Assembly: GCA_010206225.2 (NCBI GenBank)
Contig: VIQU02000004.1
Location: forward strand, 83,549 to 147,548
DNA from: Lachnospiraceae bacterium MD308
Lineage (GTDB): Bacteria; Bacillota; Clostridia; Lachnospirales; Lachnospiraceae
Reading direction: 5' to 3'
Length of the DNA: 64,000 nt
Under the pieces are notes generated by a model. That model saw only the letters and a list, made by a program, of their open reading frames with translations, searched no databases and was not told the DNA's origin. Shown here in pieces: positions 25,176-33,718 of this stretch (position 1 is the first letter of the stretch; the number at the start of each line of letters is the position of its first letter). The translations under genes were made by a program, and so were the position numbers.

Positions 25176-26093
25176 ATGGAAGACGGAGCAGTGAATGAGG
25201 TTGTACAGACGACGCAGGACACAGTGGATGAAGTAGTGCAGACGACGCAGAATACAGTGGATGAGGTAGGGAGATTCACCTCTTATATTCAGGAGAATAT
25301 TCCGGTCATCATTTCTTTTGGACTGAAGGTGCTGCTTGCGATCCTGATCTTTTGCGTCGGGCGTATCGTGATTAAATGGATCAGAAAAATCGTCGTCAAA
25401 TCATTGGAACGCTCAAATGTGGATAAAGGTGTGGAACAGTTCGTGGATTCCGTGTTGAAATTTGCGCTTTATTTCGTTCTTATATTTACCATCTTAACGA
25501 AATTCGGCGTTGATGCGACTTCTGTCGCAGCTGTCATCGCTTCGGCAGGAGTGGCTGTGGGGCTTGCGCTTCAGGGAAGCCTTTCAAATTTCGCGGGCGG
25601 AGTGCTGATACTTCTGTTAAAACCCTTTAAGGTAGGAGATTACATTATCGAAGATACGAATCAGAACGAGGGGACGGTAAAGGAAATCCAGATTTTTTAC
25701 ACGAAATTAAGTACGGTTGACAATCGGACGATTGTAATACCGAATGGTATGCTGACGAACAATAGTCTGACGAACGTGACGGAGAAGGACGAACGTCAGC
25801 TTGATTTGAGAATCGGAATTTCCTACAGCGCGGATATACGCAAGGCAAAAGAGATTATGGAGAAGGTGCTTTTAAAGGAGCCTTCTGTGTTAAAAGAGGC
25901 ACAGATAAATGTATTTGTGGCGGAGCTTTCAGAATCGGCAGTGCTGCTCGGCGTACGGGCATGGGTAAAGAGTGATGAATTCTGGCCGGCAAAATGGAGA
26001 CTTCTGGAAAATATCAAGCTTCAATTTGACGAGAACGGAATTGAAATTCCGTACCCTCAGATGACCGTACACATGGGAGAGGAAAGAGGTTAA
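25176..26093 (+). CDS. MscS-family mechanosensitive ion channel
   Basis: 305 aa. After a polar N-terminal repeat region (about 1-35) there are three hydrophobic helices (about 38-60, 85-102 and 108-130). The third contains the pore-lining Gly/Ala pattern (VAAVIASAGVAVGLALQGSLSNFAGG) and is followed by the beta domain (FKVGDYI, NRTIVIPNG). It opens under membrane tension to release solutes. The start is set at ATG 25176 by GGAGG six bases upstream. Two exact-length 11-residue repeats, EVVQTTQ(D/N)TVD, form the N-terminus. Confidence 0.93.
   Translation: MEDGAVNEVVQTTQDTVDEVVQTTQNTVDEVGRFTSYIQENIPVIISFGLKVLLAILIFCVGRIVIKWIRKIVVKSLERSNVDKGVEQFVDSVLKFALYFVLIFTILTKFGVDATSVAAVIASAGVAVGLALQGSLSNFAGGVLILLLKPFKVGDYIIEDTNQNEGTVKEIQIFYTKLSTVDNRTIVIPNGMLTNNSLTNVTEKDERQLDLRIGISYSADIRKAKEIMEKVLLKEPSVLKEAQINVFVAELSESAVLLGVRAWVKSDEFWPAKWRLLENIKLQFDENGIEIPYPQMTVHMGEERG
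25197..25262 (+). repeat. Two 33-bp tandem repeats in the MscS gene
   Basis: Units at 25197-25229 and 25230-25262 differ at a few bases and encode EVVQTTQDTVD and EVVQTTQNTVD; a partial third unit (EVG) follows. They extend the cytoplasm-side or periplasmic N-terminal helix of the channel. Confidence 0.85.
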
Positions 26094-26124
26094 AAAAATA
26101 GTTGAGGAAAAATAGAAAAAATCC

Positions 26125-26152
26125 TTGCAAATATTGAGATTTCCGTTATAAT
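26125..26152 (+). promoter_or_regulatory. Promoter for tRNA-Thr
   Basis: TTGCAA (26125-26130), 16 bp spacer, TATAAT (26147-26152), 35 bp before the tRNA 5' end. Confidence 0.8.
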
Positions 26153-26186
26153 AGTATTTGTGGCTGCGGATGCGGTTCACAATTTT

Positions 26187-26259
26187 GCTGGAATAGCTCA
26201 GTCGGTAGAGCACTTCACTCGTAATGAAGGGGTCGTCGGTTCAAGTCCGATTTCCAGCT
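26187..26259 (+). tRNA. tRNA-Thr (anticodon CGT)
   Basis: 73 nt cloverleaf. The acceptor arms GCTGGAA (26187-26193) and TTCCAGC (26252-26258) pair perfectly; the anticodon arm is CTTCA-CTCGTAA-TGAAG, giving anticodon CGT, which reads ACG. The T arm GTCGG-TTCAAGT-CCGAT is canonical. CCA is not encoded. It has its own promoter and a hairpin terminator. Confidence 0.96.
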
Positions 26260-26268
26260 TTTGTATAG

Positions 26269-26312
26269 GTGCTGCAAGTCCGGGATATCATGAGGATTGC
26301 AGCATTTTCTAT
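26269..26312 (+). terminator. Terminator after tRNA-Thr
   Basis: TGCTGCAA pairs with TTGCAGCA across a 21-nt loop, followed by TTTTCT. Confidence 0.65.
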
Positions 26313-26798
26313 TATGTATAGATGGGAATTTTTGCAAGTATATTGATGTAAATCTGATAAATCGTTGATAAAAAAAGTTAAAATGACTTATTTGTTTGAT
26401 TTTTATGCCGATAATAAAATAAAGAGGGTTTCTAAGTAAGGGGAATTCTCTGTGTCTTTATGGAATTTGAAGTGTCAGCTTCTTTTTCACGGCGGTGTAT
26501 TTATGCACAGGGTGCAGTTAATAGGATGGCTTTGAAAATAAAGCTTGAAAATCTGAGAATTTACAAATTTACAAGACAGGAGGATGAGAAGCGTATATGG
26601 TGATGAATTTATTTCAGGCAGGACCATAGCTGACAATGCATGGCTGTCTATGGATGTCGATACATCCGGACAGGCTGGAAATATGGTTCCGGCCTGAAAA
26701 AAGGCTGTGGAAATATTCAGTGATGCCGCCCAGCCGGTATGCGTGGAGTGTATACCATAGTAAACAGGCATTAATACATACAAAGAGAGGATAATAGT
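26313..26798 (+). other. Long AT-rich spacer and folded leader before the chemoreceptor gene
   Basis: 486 bp without a convincing gene. A GCCGATAA box (26407-26414), the -10 consensus of flagellar sigma-D/sigma-28, lies 385 bp before the ATG, although the -35 region is weak. Between 26624 and 26756 I see a series of possible stems: CCATA..TATGG (26624-26653), GGATGT-CGAT-ACATCC (26652-26667), CAGGCTGGAA..TTCCGGCCTG (26671-26696), GGCTG..CAGCC (26703-26735) and GGTAT..ATACC (26736-26756). The first two share GG at 26652-26653, so they compete. A 37-codon frame at 26584 has no properly spaced ribosome site. I match it to no known riboswitch. Confidence 0.5.
26407..26414 (+). promoter_or_regulatory. 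Possible sigma-D (sigma-28) -10 element
   Basis: GCCGATAA is the consensus flagellar -10. The expected TAAA about 15 bases upstream is replaced by TTAT (26388-26391); a TAAA exists at 26379-26382 but is too far. Expression with the motility regulon would suit the chemoreceptor downstream. Confidence 0.45.
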
Positions 26799-28592
26799 AT
26801 GAAAAATTTAAACATGAAGAAAAAGATTATAGTAGCTTTCGGCGCTGTGATCATCTGCTTCATTATTGCCCTCGTATTTACAATCCTGGGTATGAGAAAC
26901 ACGGCTTCCAAGTATACAACATTTTATTCTATGCGGTATGAAAGTACGATGCGTGCAAGAAATATCCGTATTAATCTGCAGAGTGCGACTAAGAATATCC
27001 TGCTTGCCATGGTGGAGAATAATCAGTCGGAGATTGATTCTTATCTTGCGGGATCGGATGAGAATATGACGACGATTGCTTCTGAACTGGAATGGTTCTC
27101 AACTGAATTTGAAGGTGATTTAAGCCTGATTCAGAGTTTCCAGACAGAGCTTACAACCTTGAATGATACACGGACTAAGGTTGCGGAACTGCTGGAACAG
27201 AACAATGCTGCGTCGAATGAGCAGGCGGAGAAGATTATGACGGATGAGTATACTCCGGTATGTACAAAGGCGGAGGATAATATCAAGTCATTTACAGATA
27301 AGCAGAGAGAGATCTCTACTCAGAATTATGAGGGCGCTATGAAAAGTCAGAAGACACAGATGGTCATTGCGATTGCGCTTTCTATTCTGGCAGTTTTACT
27401 TGCGCTGATTCAGGCGCTTAAGCTTGTGAAAGCGATTATTGTTCCTGTTAAGGAGATGCAGGGAGCGATGAAGAATATCGGAGAGGGACATCTGGACGTA
27501 ACCGTAGAGTATGAGGCGAAAGATGAGTTTGGCGAGTTCGCGGACGGTATGCGGTTCACTCTGAAGAGCCTGAAAGAAATCATCGGCGATATAAACTTCC
27601 TGATGCTTGAGTTGAGTAAGGGTAATTTTACGGTGCGCAGCAGTATGCGTGAGAGCTATATCGGTGATTATGCGACTATGCTGGCGTCTATCCGCAAATT
27701 AAAAGATAATCTGAACAGTACATTGAATCAGATCAATGAGACGGCGGATCAGGTTGCGTCCGGTTCAGATCAGGTATCTTCCGGAGCACAGGCTCTTTCT
27801 CAGGGCGCAACGGAGCAGGCTTCTTCCGTTGAGGAACTTGCCGCTACGATCAATGAGATTTCGAATCATATCGGAGATAATGCGGATAATGCGAAGTCTG
27901 CAAGTATGAAGTCAGAGCATGTAAAAGAGCAGGCGGGCGAAAGCAGCATGCGTATGCAGGAGATGCTTGCCGCTATGCAGGATATCAGCAACAAGTCCGG
28001 CGAGATCGGAAAGATCATTAAGACGATTGAGGATATTGCGTTCCAGACGAATATTCTGGCTTTGAATGCAGCGGTTGAGGCTGCGAGGGCAGGTACGGCA
28101 GGTAAGGGATTTGCAGTAGTTGCAGACGAGGTTCGTAATCTGGCTGCGAAATCAGCAGAGGCTTCTCAGAATACGGCTAGTCTGATTGAAAGCACACTTC
28201 AGGCGGTTGAGAAGGGAACTTCCATCGCGAATGAGACAGCACAGTCACTCAGCAATGTTGTTATGGGTGTCGATGATATCACTGTTACGATTGAGAGTAT
28301 TTCCGGCGCCAGCGAGGAGCAGGCAGATGCTGTGAAGCAGGTAACATTAGGTATCGATCAGATTTCCAGTGTTGTGCAGACGAATTCCGCTACAGCAGAG
28401 CAGAGCGCGGCAGCCAGTGAAGAGTTGGCAGGACAGTCGCAGATGCTTAAGAATCTGACAGGAAGATTTAAAATTGATGGAGCTGTAAAGAGTGTTACAG
28501 TTTCCGCACCGGCGGAGCCGTCAGTACCTCAGGAGAGTTCCTACAGCAGTTCATCTTCTTATTCACCGATGATGGATAACAGCAAATATTAA
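26799..28592 (+). CDS. Methyl-accepting chemotaxis protein
   Basis: 597 aa. Membrane helix 1 (about 8-30) is followed by a ~155-residue helical extracytoplasmic domain of four-helix-bundle type, helix 2 (about 188-208), a HAMP domain ([23 protein letters not shown] begins it) and the cytoplasmic signalling rod. The hairpin tip [22 protein letters not shown] (given in part; about 410-430) contacts CheA and CheW. No CheR-docking pentapeptide ends the protein; the tail is Ser/Tyr-rich (SSYSSSSSY). AGAGAGGATAATAGT precedes the ATG. The ligand is unknown. It is monocistronic, closed by a strong terminator. Confidence 0.96.
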   Translation: MKNLNMKKKIIVAFGAVIICFIIALVFTILGMRNTASKYTTFYSMRYESTMRARNIRINLQSATKNILLAMVENNQSEIDSYLAGSDENMTTIASELEWFSTEFEGDLSLIQSFQTELTTLNDTRTKVAELLEQNNAASNEQAEKIMTDEYTPVCTKAEDNIKSFTDKQREISTQNYEGAMKSQKTQMVIAIALSILAVLLALIQALKLVKAIIVPVKEMQGAMKNIGEGHLDVTVEYEAKDEFGEFADGMRFTLKSLKEIIGDINFLMLELSKGNFTVRSSMRESYIGDYATMLASIRKLKDNLNSTLNQINETADQVASGSDQVSSGAQALSQGATEQASSVEELAATINEISNHIGDNADNAKSASMKSEHVKEQAGESSMRMQEMLAAMQDISNKSGEIGKIIKTIEDIAFQTNILALNAAVEAARAGTAGKGFAVVADEVRNLAAKSAEASQNTASLIESTLQAVEKGTSIANETAQSLSNVVMGVDDITVTIESISGASEEQADAVKQVTLGIDQISSVVQTNSATAEQSAAASEELAGQSQMLKNLTGRFKIDGAVKSVTVSAPAEPSVPQESSYSSSSSYSPMMDNSKY

Positions 28593-28634
28593 GATGTGCT
28601 TATGAATGAAAGAGAATACTGGATATGTATGGCA

Positions 28635-28671
28635 GGAGATGTGTAGAGAATTCTATGCATCTCCTTTTTTT
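28635..28671 (+). terminator. Terminator after the chemoreceptor gene
   Basis: GGAGATG-TG-TAGA-GAAT-TCTA-TG-CATCTCC forms an almost perfect hairpin followed by seven T. Confidence 0.92.
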
Positions 28672-28692
28672 GGTTTGTCAGAATCGTGATCT

Positions 28693-29490
28693 TTAATAAT
28701 GTTTCAGACAATATTTCTCTAAGAGGTTGATCAGTGCATAAAGGAGCATTGCCATGAAGCACAGAAGAACAATAGACATAAGAAGCCAATCCATCTTAAA
28801 TACCTGACTGGAATAAATGATTAGATATCCAAGTCCATTTCTTGCAGCGAGAAATTCCCCGATAATCACTCCCACGAGGCACAGCCCGATATTTACTTTC
28901 ATATTGCTGATGATTGCAGGGAGGGAATGGGGAAGCACGACTTTCGTAAGTGCCTGAAGTCTGTTTCCCTGCAGTGTGTAGATCAATTTTATTTTCCCGG
29001 GATCTACCGTGATAAAGCTGGTATATAAGTTTAAAATACTGCCGAAGATTGCGACAGACATCCCCGCCACAATAATGGTAGTCTGGTTTGCCCCGAGCCA
29101 TACGATCAGGAGCGGGGCAAGTGCGGATTTCGGGAGGCTGTTCAGGACAACGATATAAGGGTCAAGTATCTCTGAAAGCTTTTTGCTGAACCATAGACAG
29201 ACGGCAGCCAGCACGCTTATCAGAATTACCAGTATAAAGCTTATGATTGTCTCATAAAGAGTAACCCCTACATGGAGGAATATACTCCGGTCAATCACCA
29301 TTTCCCAGAAACACAGCGCGATTTTTGAGGGGCTGCTGAATATAAAAGAATCTATCCAGCCCACATTAGCGGAAAATTCCCAGAGAAACAAGAAACTAAA
29401 CAGAATTAGTATTCTGGAGATATTCACGATTCGCTGATGTTTTTTCTGACCTTTAATATAATTAAGCTGTTCTTTTGAAAATTCACTCAT
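28693..29490 (-). CDS. ABC transporter permease (SsuC/TauC/ThiX type)
   Basis: 265 aa, about six hydrophobic helices. The EAA loop appears as GNRLQALTKVVLPHSLPAII (about 178-197), and the N-terminal FLFLWEFSANVGWIDSFIFSSP is usual for permeases of sulfonate, nitrate, riboflavin or thiamine-precursor importers. It overlaps the ATPase gene by eight bases, so the two are co-translated. No substrate-binding protein gene is adjacent, which leaves the substrate open. GGAGCTGAACTGCG lies before the ATG. Confidence 0.9.
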   Translation of the reverse strand: MSEFSKEQLNYIKGQKKHQRIVNISRILILFSFLFLWEFSANVGWIDSFIFSSPSKIALCFWEMVIDRSIFLHVGVTLYETIISFILVILISVLAAVCLWFSKKLSEILDPYIVVLNSLPKSALAPLLIVWLGANQTTIIVAGMSVAIFGSILNLYTSFITVDPGKIKLIYTLQGNRLQALTKVVLPHSLPAIISNMKVNIGLCLVGVIIGEFLAARNGLGYLIIYSSQVFKMDWLLMSIVLLCFMAMLLYALINLLEKYCLKHY

Positions 29491-30250
29491 CGCAGTTCAG
29501 CTCCTTCCATATCAGGTTGAAATAATTTTTAAATTCCAGAGAGTTTCGACGGTTTAAAGGGGTATCTTGCCCAAGGTCGAAGATCAAAGGGATCGTCTGG
29601 CGTATGGATGCCGGTCTTCCGGATAATATGATCACACGGTCTGCGAGAGAGACGGCTTCTGATAAATCATGGGTTACGAGGAGTGCGGATTTTCCTTCCT
29701 GTCGGATGATCTGACCGATATCATCGCCTACTGTCAGCCGTGTCTGGTAATCGAGGGCAGAGAATGGTTCGTCGAGCAGCAGGATATCCGGCTCCAGTAC
29801 CAAAGTGCGGATCAGCGCGGCGCGCTGGCGCATTCCTCCAGAGAGCTCGGAGGGGTGGGAATTTTCAAAGCTTTTAAGTCCGTAGATGTCCAAAAGCTCA
29901 TGCGCCCTTGCCTTTGTCTTTGCGGAGAGCATGTGCTGTACTTCTAAGCCCAGCAGGACGTTGTGGTAGATCGTCCGCCACTCGAAAAGCTCGTCGTGCT
30001 GCAGCATGTATCCGATATTTGTCGTGCTTTCTCTCAAATACTTTCCGTTGATTTTGATCAGTCCTTTCTCTGGAGTGATCAGTCCGGCAATCAGTGACAG
30101 AAGCGTTGATTTGCCGCAGCCGGACGGTCCGACGATCGCTACGAATTCTCCCTTGTTTAGTGAAAATGAAATATCTGTAAGGGCGGGAGTCTCGCCGTCC
30201 AGCGTGTGATAAGTATAGTGGATATTCTTAAGTTCCAGTACTTGATCCAT
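29483..30250 (-). CDS. ABC transporter ATP-binding protein (SsuB/TauB/ThiZ type)
   Basis: 255 aa, one ABC domain. The P-loop GPSGCGKST (about 40-48), the Q-loop YMLQHDELFEWRT (about 82-94), the signature LSGGMRQRA (about 135-143), Walker B ILLLDEPFSALD and the switch His in LVTHDLSEA are all consensus, so it should hydrolyse ATP normally. It energises the permease encoded immediately downstream. The Q-loop form and length match the nitrate/sulfonate/taurine group of importers. AGGTATTATCT follows GGAG upstream of the ATG. Confidence 0.93.
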   Translation of the reverse strand: MDQVLELKNIHYTYHTLDGETPALTDISFSLNKGEFVAIVGPSGCGKSTLLSLIAGLITPEKGLIKINGKYLRESTTNIGYMLQHDELFEWRTIYHNVLLGLEVQHMLSAKTKARAHELLDIYGLKSFENSHPSELSGGMRQRAALIRTLVLEPDILLLDEPFSALDYQTRLTVGDDIGQIIRQEGKSALLVTHDLSEAVSLADRVIILSGRPASIRQTIPLIFDLGQDTPLNRRNSLEFKNYFNLIWKELNCDE

Positions 30251-30388
30251 AGATAATACCTCCGATATGCAGGAATGGGATACGTTCCCCGTGAATATAT
30301 ATTAGTCTATTCAAAAATTCCCGATACGTTCTGTCAGAAGTTGATTTGAGTCCTGATTTTAGGGTACTGCTTTGAGTCCGGCAGTTTG

Positions 30389-30417
30389 TTGACAAGACAT
30401 ATCCCTTATGATATATT
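30389..30417 (+). promoter_or_regulatory. Sigma-A promoter of the polytopic membrane protein gene
   Basis: TTGACA (30389-30394), 17 bp, TATATT (30412-30417), 45 bp before ATG 30462. Confidence 0.75.
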
Positions 30418-30461
30418 AAAAACACTGGGATTATCTTTGAGTCTGCTAGATGGAGAGTGCT

Positions 30462-32141
30462 ATGAAGAAACTGGATTCTTTTATTTTAACTCATAAAAAT
30501 AAACTGGGATTTTCTGTTGCTTTGAATATTCTGGTTTTTGTTTTTTATATGCTTATTTTTTATCCTGTATATGAGACGAATGATGATGGCGGTTTGTTGG
30601 CTTTAGTCAGCGGGATCAAGGGCGTACATGATCCTCATATGGTTTATATCAATACAGTTCTGGGACATTTTTTTGCCTTTTTATATGGCTTGAACCAGTC
30701 GGTTCCCTGGTACGCTCTCATGCAGTATATTTTGCTTTTCTGCTCTTTTACGGCGATTACGTATGTATTGTTAAATAGATTAGAACCTGCAGCTTCCGTT
30801 TGGCTTGTTATGAGCTTCCTGCTGTTTTTTGCATATGAGGGATATATAAAAATACAATATACTAAGTCCGCAGGTATTATCACTGCGGGGGGATTAACAT
30901 TGCTGTTCTATGTATTCTTTCAACAAAAGCGCAGAATAGTACCTTATATTCTGGGGTTTATTCTTGCCCTGACAGGCTCCATGTACAGAATAAGCCAGTT
31001 TCTCTGTGAACTGGGACTTTTTACCGGAGTAGGCATATATTTTCTCGTTTGCCTGAAAACCATTGCGCCCGACAAAGAGAGAAAACAGCTTTTGAAATGT
31101 ATCGGATCCTTTCTTATACTGCTTTTAGTGGCTGCCGGTTTCTGGGCGGTTGACAAGTCGGCTTATCAGACGGAAGAATGGGACTATTATTTGGATTATA
31201 ATAGTGCAAGAGTGGAACTTTTGGATTACGGTTTTCCAAATTACAGTGAAAATAAAGACGCTTATCTGGAACTCGGTCTTGATGCTTCTGCATATAAACT
31301 GTTTAAAGGCTGGACACATTCTGACAGTGAAAAAATCACGGTTGATGTCATGCAGGGACTGATCGGTCTTAAGACTCCCAAAGCTTTCGACGTCTCTTTG
31401 ATGAAAGGCTTTCTCAAAAGTATGGTCAAAGGTTTGTTTAAAAAACCTGTCTTTTGGTGCTTTCTTCTTGTTTTGGGTTTTTGGATGATCTGCGGAAAAC
31501 ACTCGGCCGGTACTTTTTGTACCCTTATATATGAAGGAGCTTTTATCGGAGGCTTATATCTGTTCCTTTACTATCGAGGCAGATACCTTTTGAATCGTGT
31601 CGATGTGGGCATCTGGCTGGCTGCCGTCATCGTAGTATTCTGGATGTTTGACAGGATAAAACCGATTTTTGGGGGTGCGGCCGGCATCTTTCTCTTGAGT
31701 TTTGTACTTTTGCTTACTCAATACAAATGGCATGATAACTGGCGTATCAGTAAAGAAGCTGACGCTGTTAAGAGCAAGCTTGCTATGTGGGAAGTTATTG
31801 AGACGATCGATGCAGATGATTCGCATCTGTATCTTACGAAAAACGGGACGATTTCCTTTTTTAAAGCTTATGGTATTTTTGACAGCGTGCCTTTTGGCAT
31901 TGGTGACAATCTCTATTCCCTTGGCGGATGGACGGCACAGACGCCTACATATATGGGCGTTCTGGAAAGATATCATGTGACCAATCCTTTTCGAGACATG
32001 ATTGGTAATGACAGCGTATATCTCGTTGATAATAATATTGATCTGACAATGGAATATATTCATACCTGGTACGACGCGGATGCGGTTGCGGTTCAGGTGG
32101 ATACAATCGGCAAATTTAAAATCTATCAAATAAAGAAATAA
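30462..32141 (+). CDS. Polytopic membrane protein of unknown function, GT-C-like layout
   Basis: About 559 aa with roughly ten to twelve hydrophobic helices over residues 15-420, then a soluble C-terminal domain of about 140 residues. The first extracytoplasmic loop carries the acidic motif YETNDDGG (about 40-47). An acidic motif right after helix 1 is what GT-C glycosyltransferases use for metal or lipid-sugar binding, so a lipid-linked glycosyltransferase is possible; I do not recognise the family. ATG 30462 has GGAGAG at 30451-30456; a second ATG at 30450 lies at that site. It has its own promoter and terminator, so it is a single-gene unit. Confidence 0.8.
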   Translation: MKKLDSFILTHKNKLGFSVALNILVFVFYMLIFYPVYETNDDGGLLALVSGIKGVHDPHMVYINTVLGHFFAFLYGLNQSVPWYALMQYILLFCSFTAITYVLLNRLEPAASVWLVMSFLLFFAYEGYIKIQYTKSAGIITAGGLTLLFYVFFQQKRRIVPYILGFILALTGSMYRISQFLCELGLFTGVGIYFLVCLKTIAPDKERKQLLKCIGSFLILLLVAAGFWAVDKSAYQTEEWDYYLDYNSARVELLDYGFPNYSENKDAYLELGLDASAYKLFKGWTHSDSEKITVDVMQGLIGLKTPKAFDVSLMKGFLKSMVKGLFKKPVFWCFLLVLGFWMICGKHSAGTFCTLIYEGAFIGGLYLFLYYRGRYLLNRVDVGIWLAAVIVVFWMFDRIKPIFGGAAGIFLLSFVLLLTQYKWHDNWRISKEADAVKSKLAMWEVIETIDADDSHLYLTKNGTISFFKAYGIFDSVPFGIGDNLYSLGGWTAQTPTYMGVLERYHVTNPFRDMIGNDSVYLVDNNIDLTMEYIHTWYDADAVAVQVDTIGKFKIYQIKK

Positions 32142-32160
32142 GACTGTATAAAAGGACAAG

Positions 32161-32194
32161 AAAAAACGACCACTGACGGTATGGTCGTTTTTTT
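32161..32194. terminator. Bidirectional terminator between the membrane protein gene and rpsT
   Basis: AAAACGACCA / TGGTCGTTTT stem with a GT-rich loop and A- and T-runs on both sides, so it can terminate in either direction. Confidence 0.85.
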
Positions 32195-32215
32195 AATTCT
32201 ATCTTCTATACTTAA

Positions 32216-32479
32216 TTAAGCAATCCCATTGACAGCTTTAGCAAGACGGGAAATCTTTCTGGAGCAGGTGTTCTTGTGATAAACGCCTTTGCTGCCTGCT
32301 TTATTAATCTCAGTGACAGCAACTTTGAGTGCAGCCTTTGCAGCTTCAGCATCTCCATTAGAAACAGCGGTCTCTACTTTCTTAATGCAAGTCTTTACTT
32401 TAGATTTGATTGCTTTATTTCTTGCAGCCTTTGTTTCGTTTACTAAGATTCTTTTCTTTGCAGATTTAATATTAGCCAA
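32216..32479 (-). CDS. rpsT: 30S ribosomal protein S20
   Basis: 87 aa, the usual S20 length. ANIKSAKKRILVNETKAARNK and HKNTCSRKISRLAKAV are diagnostic. S20 binds 16S rRNA early in 30S assembly. The frame is open to 32545, but GGAGGTG lies six bases before a TTG at 32479, and that start gives the normal N-terminus, so translation begins at TTG. Escherichia coli rpsT also starts at UUG and is autoregulated. A hairpin sits in the leader at 32528-32560. Confidence 0.96.
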   Translation of the reverse strand: MANIKSAKKRILVNETKAARNKAIKSKVKTCIKKVETAVSNGDAEAAKAALKVAVTEINKAGSKGVYHKNTCSRKISRLAKAVNGIA

Positions 32480-32527
32480 TTTGTCCACCTCCGATATATT
32501 ATTTCGACTTTGTAAATCGATGACCCG

Positions 32528-32560
32528 TTCGTTAGATCCGGACACGGACGTTCTAACGAA
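32528..32560 (-). ncRNA. Leader hairpin of rpsT, possible S20 autoregulatory element
   Basis: TTCGTTAGA (32528-32536) and TCTAACGAA (32552-32560) pair perfectly, with an inner CCG/CGG step. On the transcript this hairpin begins only about six bases from the predicted 5' end and ~50 bases before the ribosome site. Confidence 0.6.
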
Positions 32561-32572
32561 ACATACGAATTT

Positions 32573-32601
32573 ATTTTATTCCAACCTCCTTGTTCTGTCA
32601 A
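32573..32601 (-). promoter_or_regulatory. Strong sigma-A promoter of rpsT
   Basis: On the minus strand TTGACA (32601-32596), 17 bp, TAAAAT (32578-32573). Expected transcript start is near 32566. Confidence 0.88.
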
Positions 32602-32665
32602 TACATATTTCATGAAATATTGTAAAAACTATTCATTAAACAGCTGAAACGAGGAGGCTTTTTTG

Positions 32666-33640
32666 ATGATTGAAAAGTATAGCGTAAGAACTGACCTTGC
32701 ATTAGAGCAGAAGGAGAGATTTGAATCAGATAACGTGGAAGTACAGGGCGTCGTGCTGGAGGAGGAGTATGATGAGGAGCGGGAGATACGGATAACAACC
32801 GTAAAGATTGAGACGGAAAACGGCGCAAGGACGATGGGGAAGCCTGTCGGCACGTATATTACAATGGAGGCGCCGAATATGACGGTTCCCGACGAGGGCT
32901 ATCATGAGGAGATCTCTGAGGAACTGCTAAAACATATGAAACAGTTTGCTAAGCTGGAAAAGGAGGATTACGCTGTTCTTGTGGTGGGGCTCGGCAATCG
33001 GAAGGTGACGCCGGATGCTCTTGGTCCTTATGTGGTGGATAATCTGAACATTACAAGACATATCGTGAAGGAATACGGAAAATATGCGATGGGAGAGGAG
33101 CAGGCGCATCTGATCAGCGCCATTGTTCCCGGGGTGATGGGACAGACCGGCATGGAGTCCGTAGAGATCATCCGCGGCATTGTAAATGAGACGAAGCCAG
33201 ATCTGATTATTGCGATTGATGCTCTGGCGGCGCGAAGCTCAAGGAGACTTAACAGCACGATACAGATTGCGGATACAGGCATCAATCCAGGTTCCGGTGT
33301 GGGAAATCATCGCAACGCTATCACAAAAGAGACCGTCGGCGTCCCGGTCATAGCCATAGGAGTGCCGACAGTTGTGGATGCTGCTACTATTGTCAATGAT
33401 ACAATGGAGAATCTCATTGAAGCGCTGGAAAATTCTGAGACACTCCGCGGGGTGAGTGTAGTCATGCAGGGCTACAATGCAGCAGAAAAATACGAGTTGA
33501 TAAAAGAACTGATCTCCCCTCATCTGAACGGCCTTTTCGTTACCCCAAAAGATATCGATGAGACGGTAAAGCGTATAAGCTACACAATTTCTGAGTCGCT
33601 TAACATGCTTTTTTCAGGAGGACATGCACATAATCATTAA
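32666..33640 (+). CDS. gpr: GPR endopeptidase (spore germination protease)
   Basis: 324 aa. It is made in the developing forespore as a zymogen and degrades small acid-soluble spore proteins on germination. Recognisable parts are YSVRTDLALEQKE at the N-terminus, which contains the propeptide region, VVGLGNRKVTPDALGP, IVPGVMGQTGMESVEI and IAIDALAARSSRRLNSTIQIADTGI (partly quoted here). GAGGAGG lies eight bases before ATG 32666; a TTG at 32663 is also in frame. It is the first gene of the usual gpr-spoIIP pair and confirms a spore-former. Confidence 0.97.
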   Translation: MIEKYSVRTDLALEQKERFESDNVEVQGVVLEEEYDEEREIRITTVKIETENGARTMGKPVGTYITMEAPNMTVPDEGYHEEISEELLKHMKQFAKLEKEDYAVLVVGLGNRKVTPDALGPYVVDNLNITRHIVKEYGKYAMGEEQAHLISAIVPGVMGQTGMESVEIIRGIVNETKPDLIIAIDALAARSSRRLNSTIQIADTGINPGSGVGNHRNAITKETVGVPVIAIGVPTVVDAATIVNDTMENLIEALENSETLRGVSVVMQGYNAAEKYELIKELISPHLNGLFVTPKDIDETVKRISYTISESLNMLFSGGHAHNH

Positions 33641-33660
33641 AAATGCATCATATGATACTA

Positions 33661-33715
33661 GGGATTCAAAGTCATACGCTCCATGCTTGCATGAGAGCGT
33701 ATGACCTTGAATCCC
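33661..33715. repeat. 55-nt near-perfect palindrome after gpr
   Basis: GGGATTCAA-A-GTCATACGCTC-CATGC-TT-GCATG-A-GAGCGTATGAC-C-TTGAATCCC. There are 25 base pairs with one mismatch and one bulge and only a two-base apex. No U-run follows, so it is not a standard terminator; it may be a cruciform-forming or interspersed element. Confidence 0.85.
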
Positions 33716-33718
33716 GCA

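Noticed and set aside
26495..26620. c-di-GMP-I riboswitch, prompted by GCACAGGG near 26505
   Set aside because: The conserved second half, including the tetraloop receptor and GGACGCAAAGCC-like stretch, is absent.
26487..26783. 98-codon minus-strand frame and a 37-codon plus-strand frame (26584) in the chemoreceptor leader
   Set aside because: Neither has a properly spaced ribosome site or a recognisable protein pattern; the region is better read as a leader with several stems.
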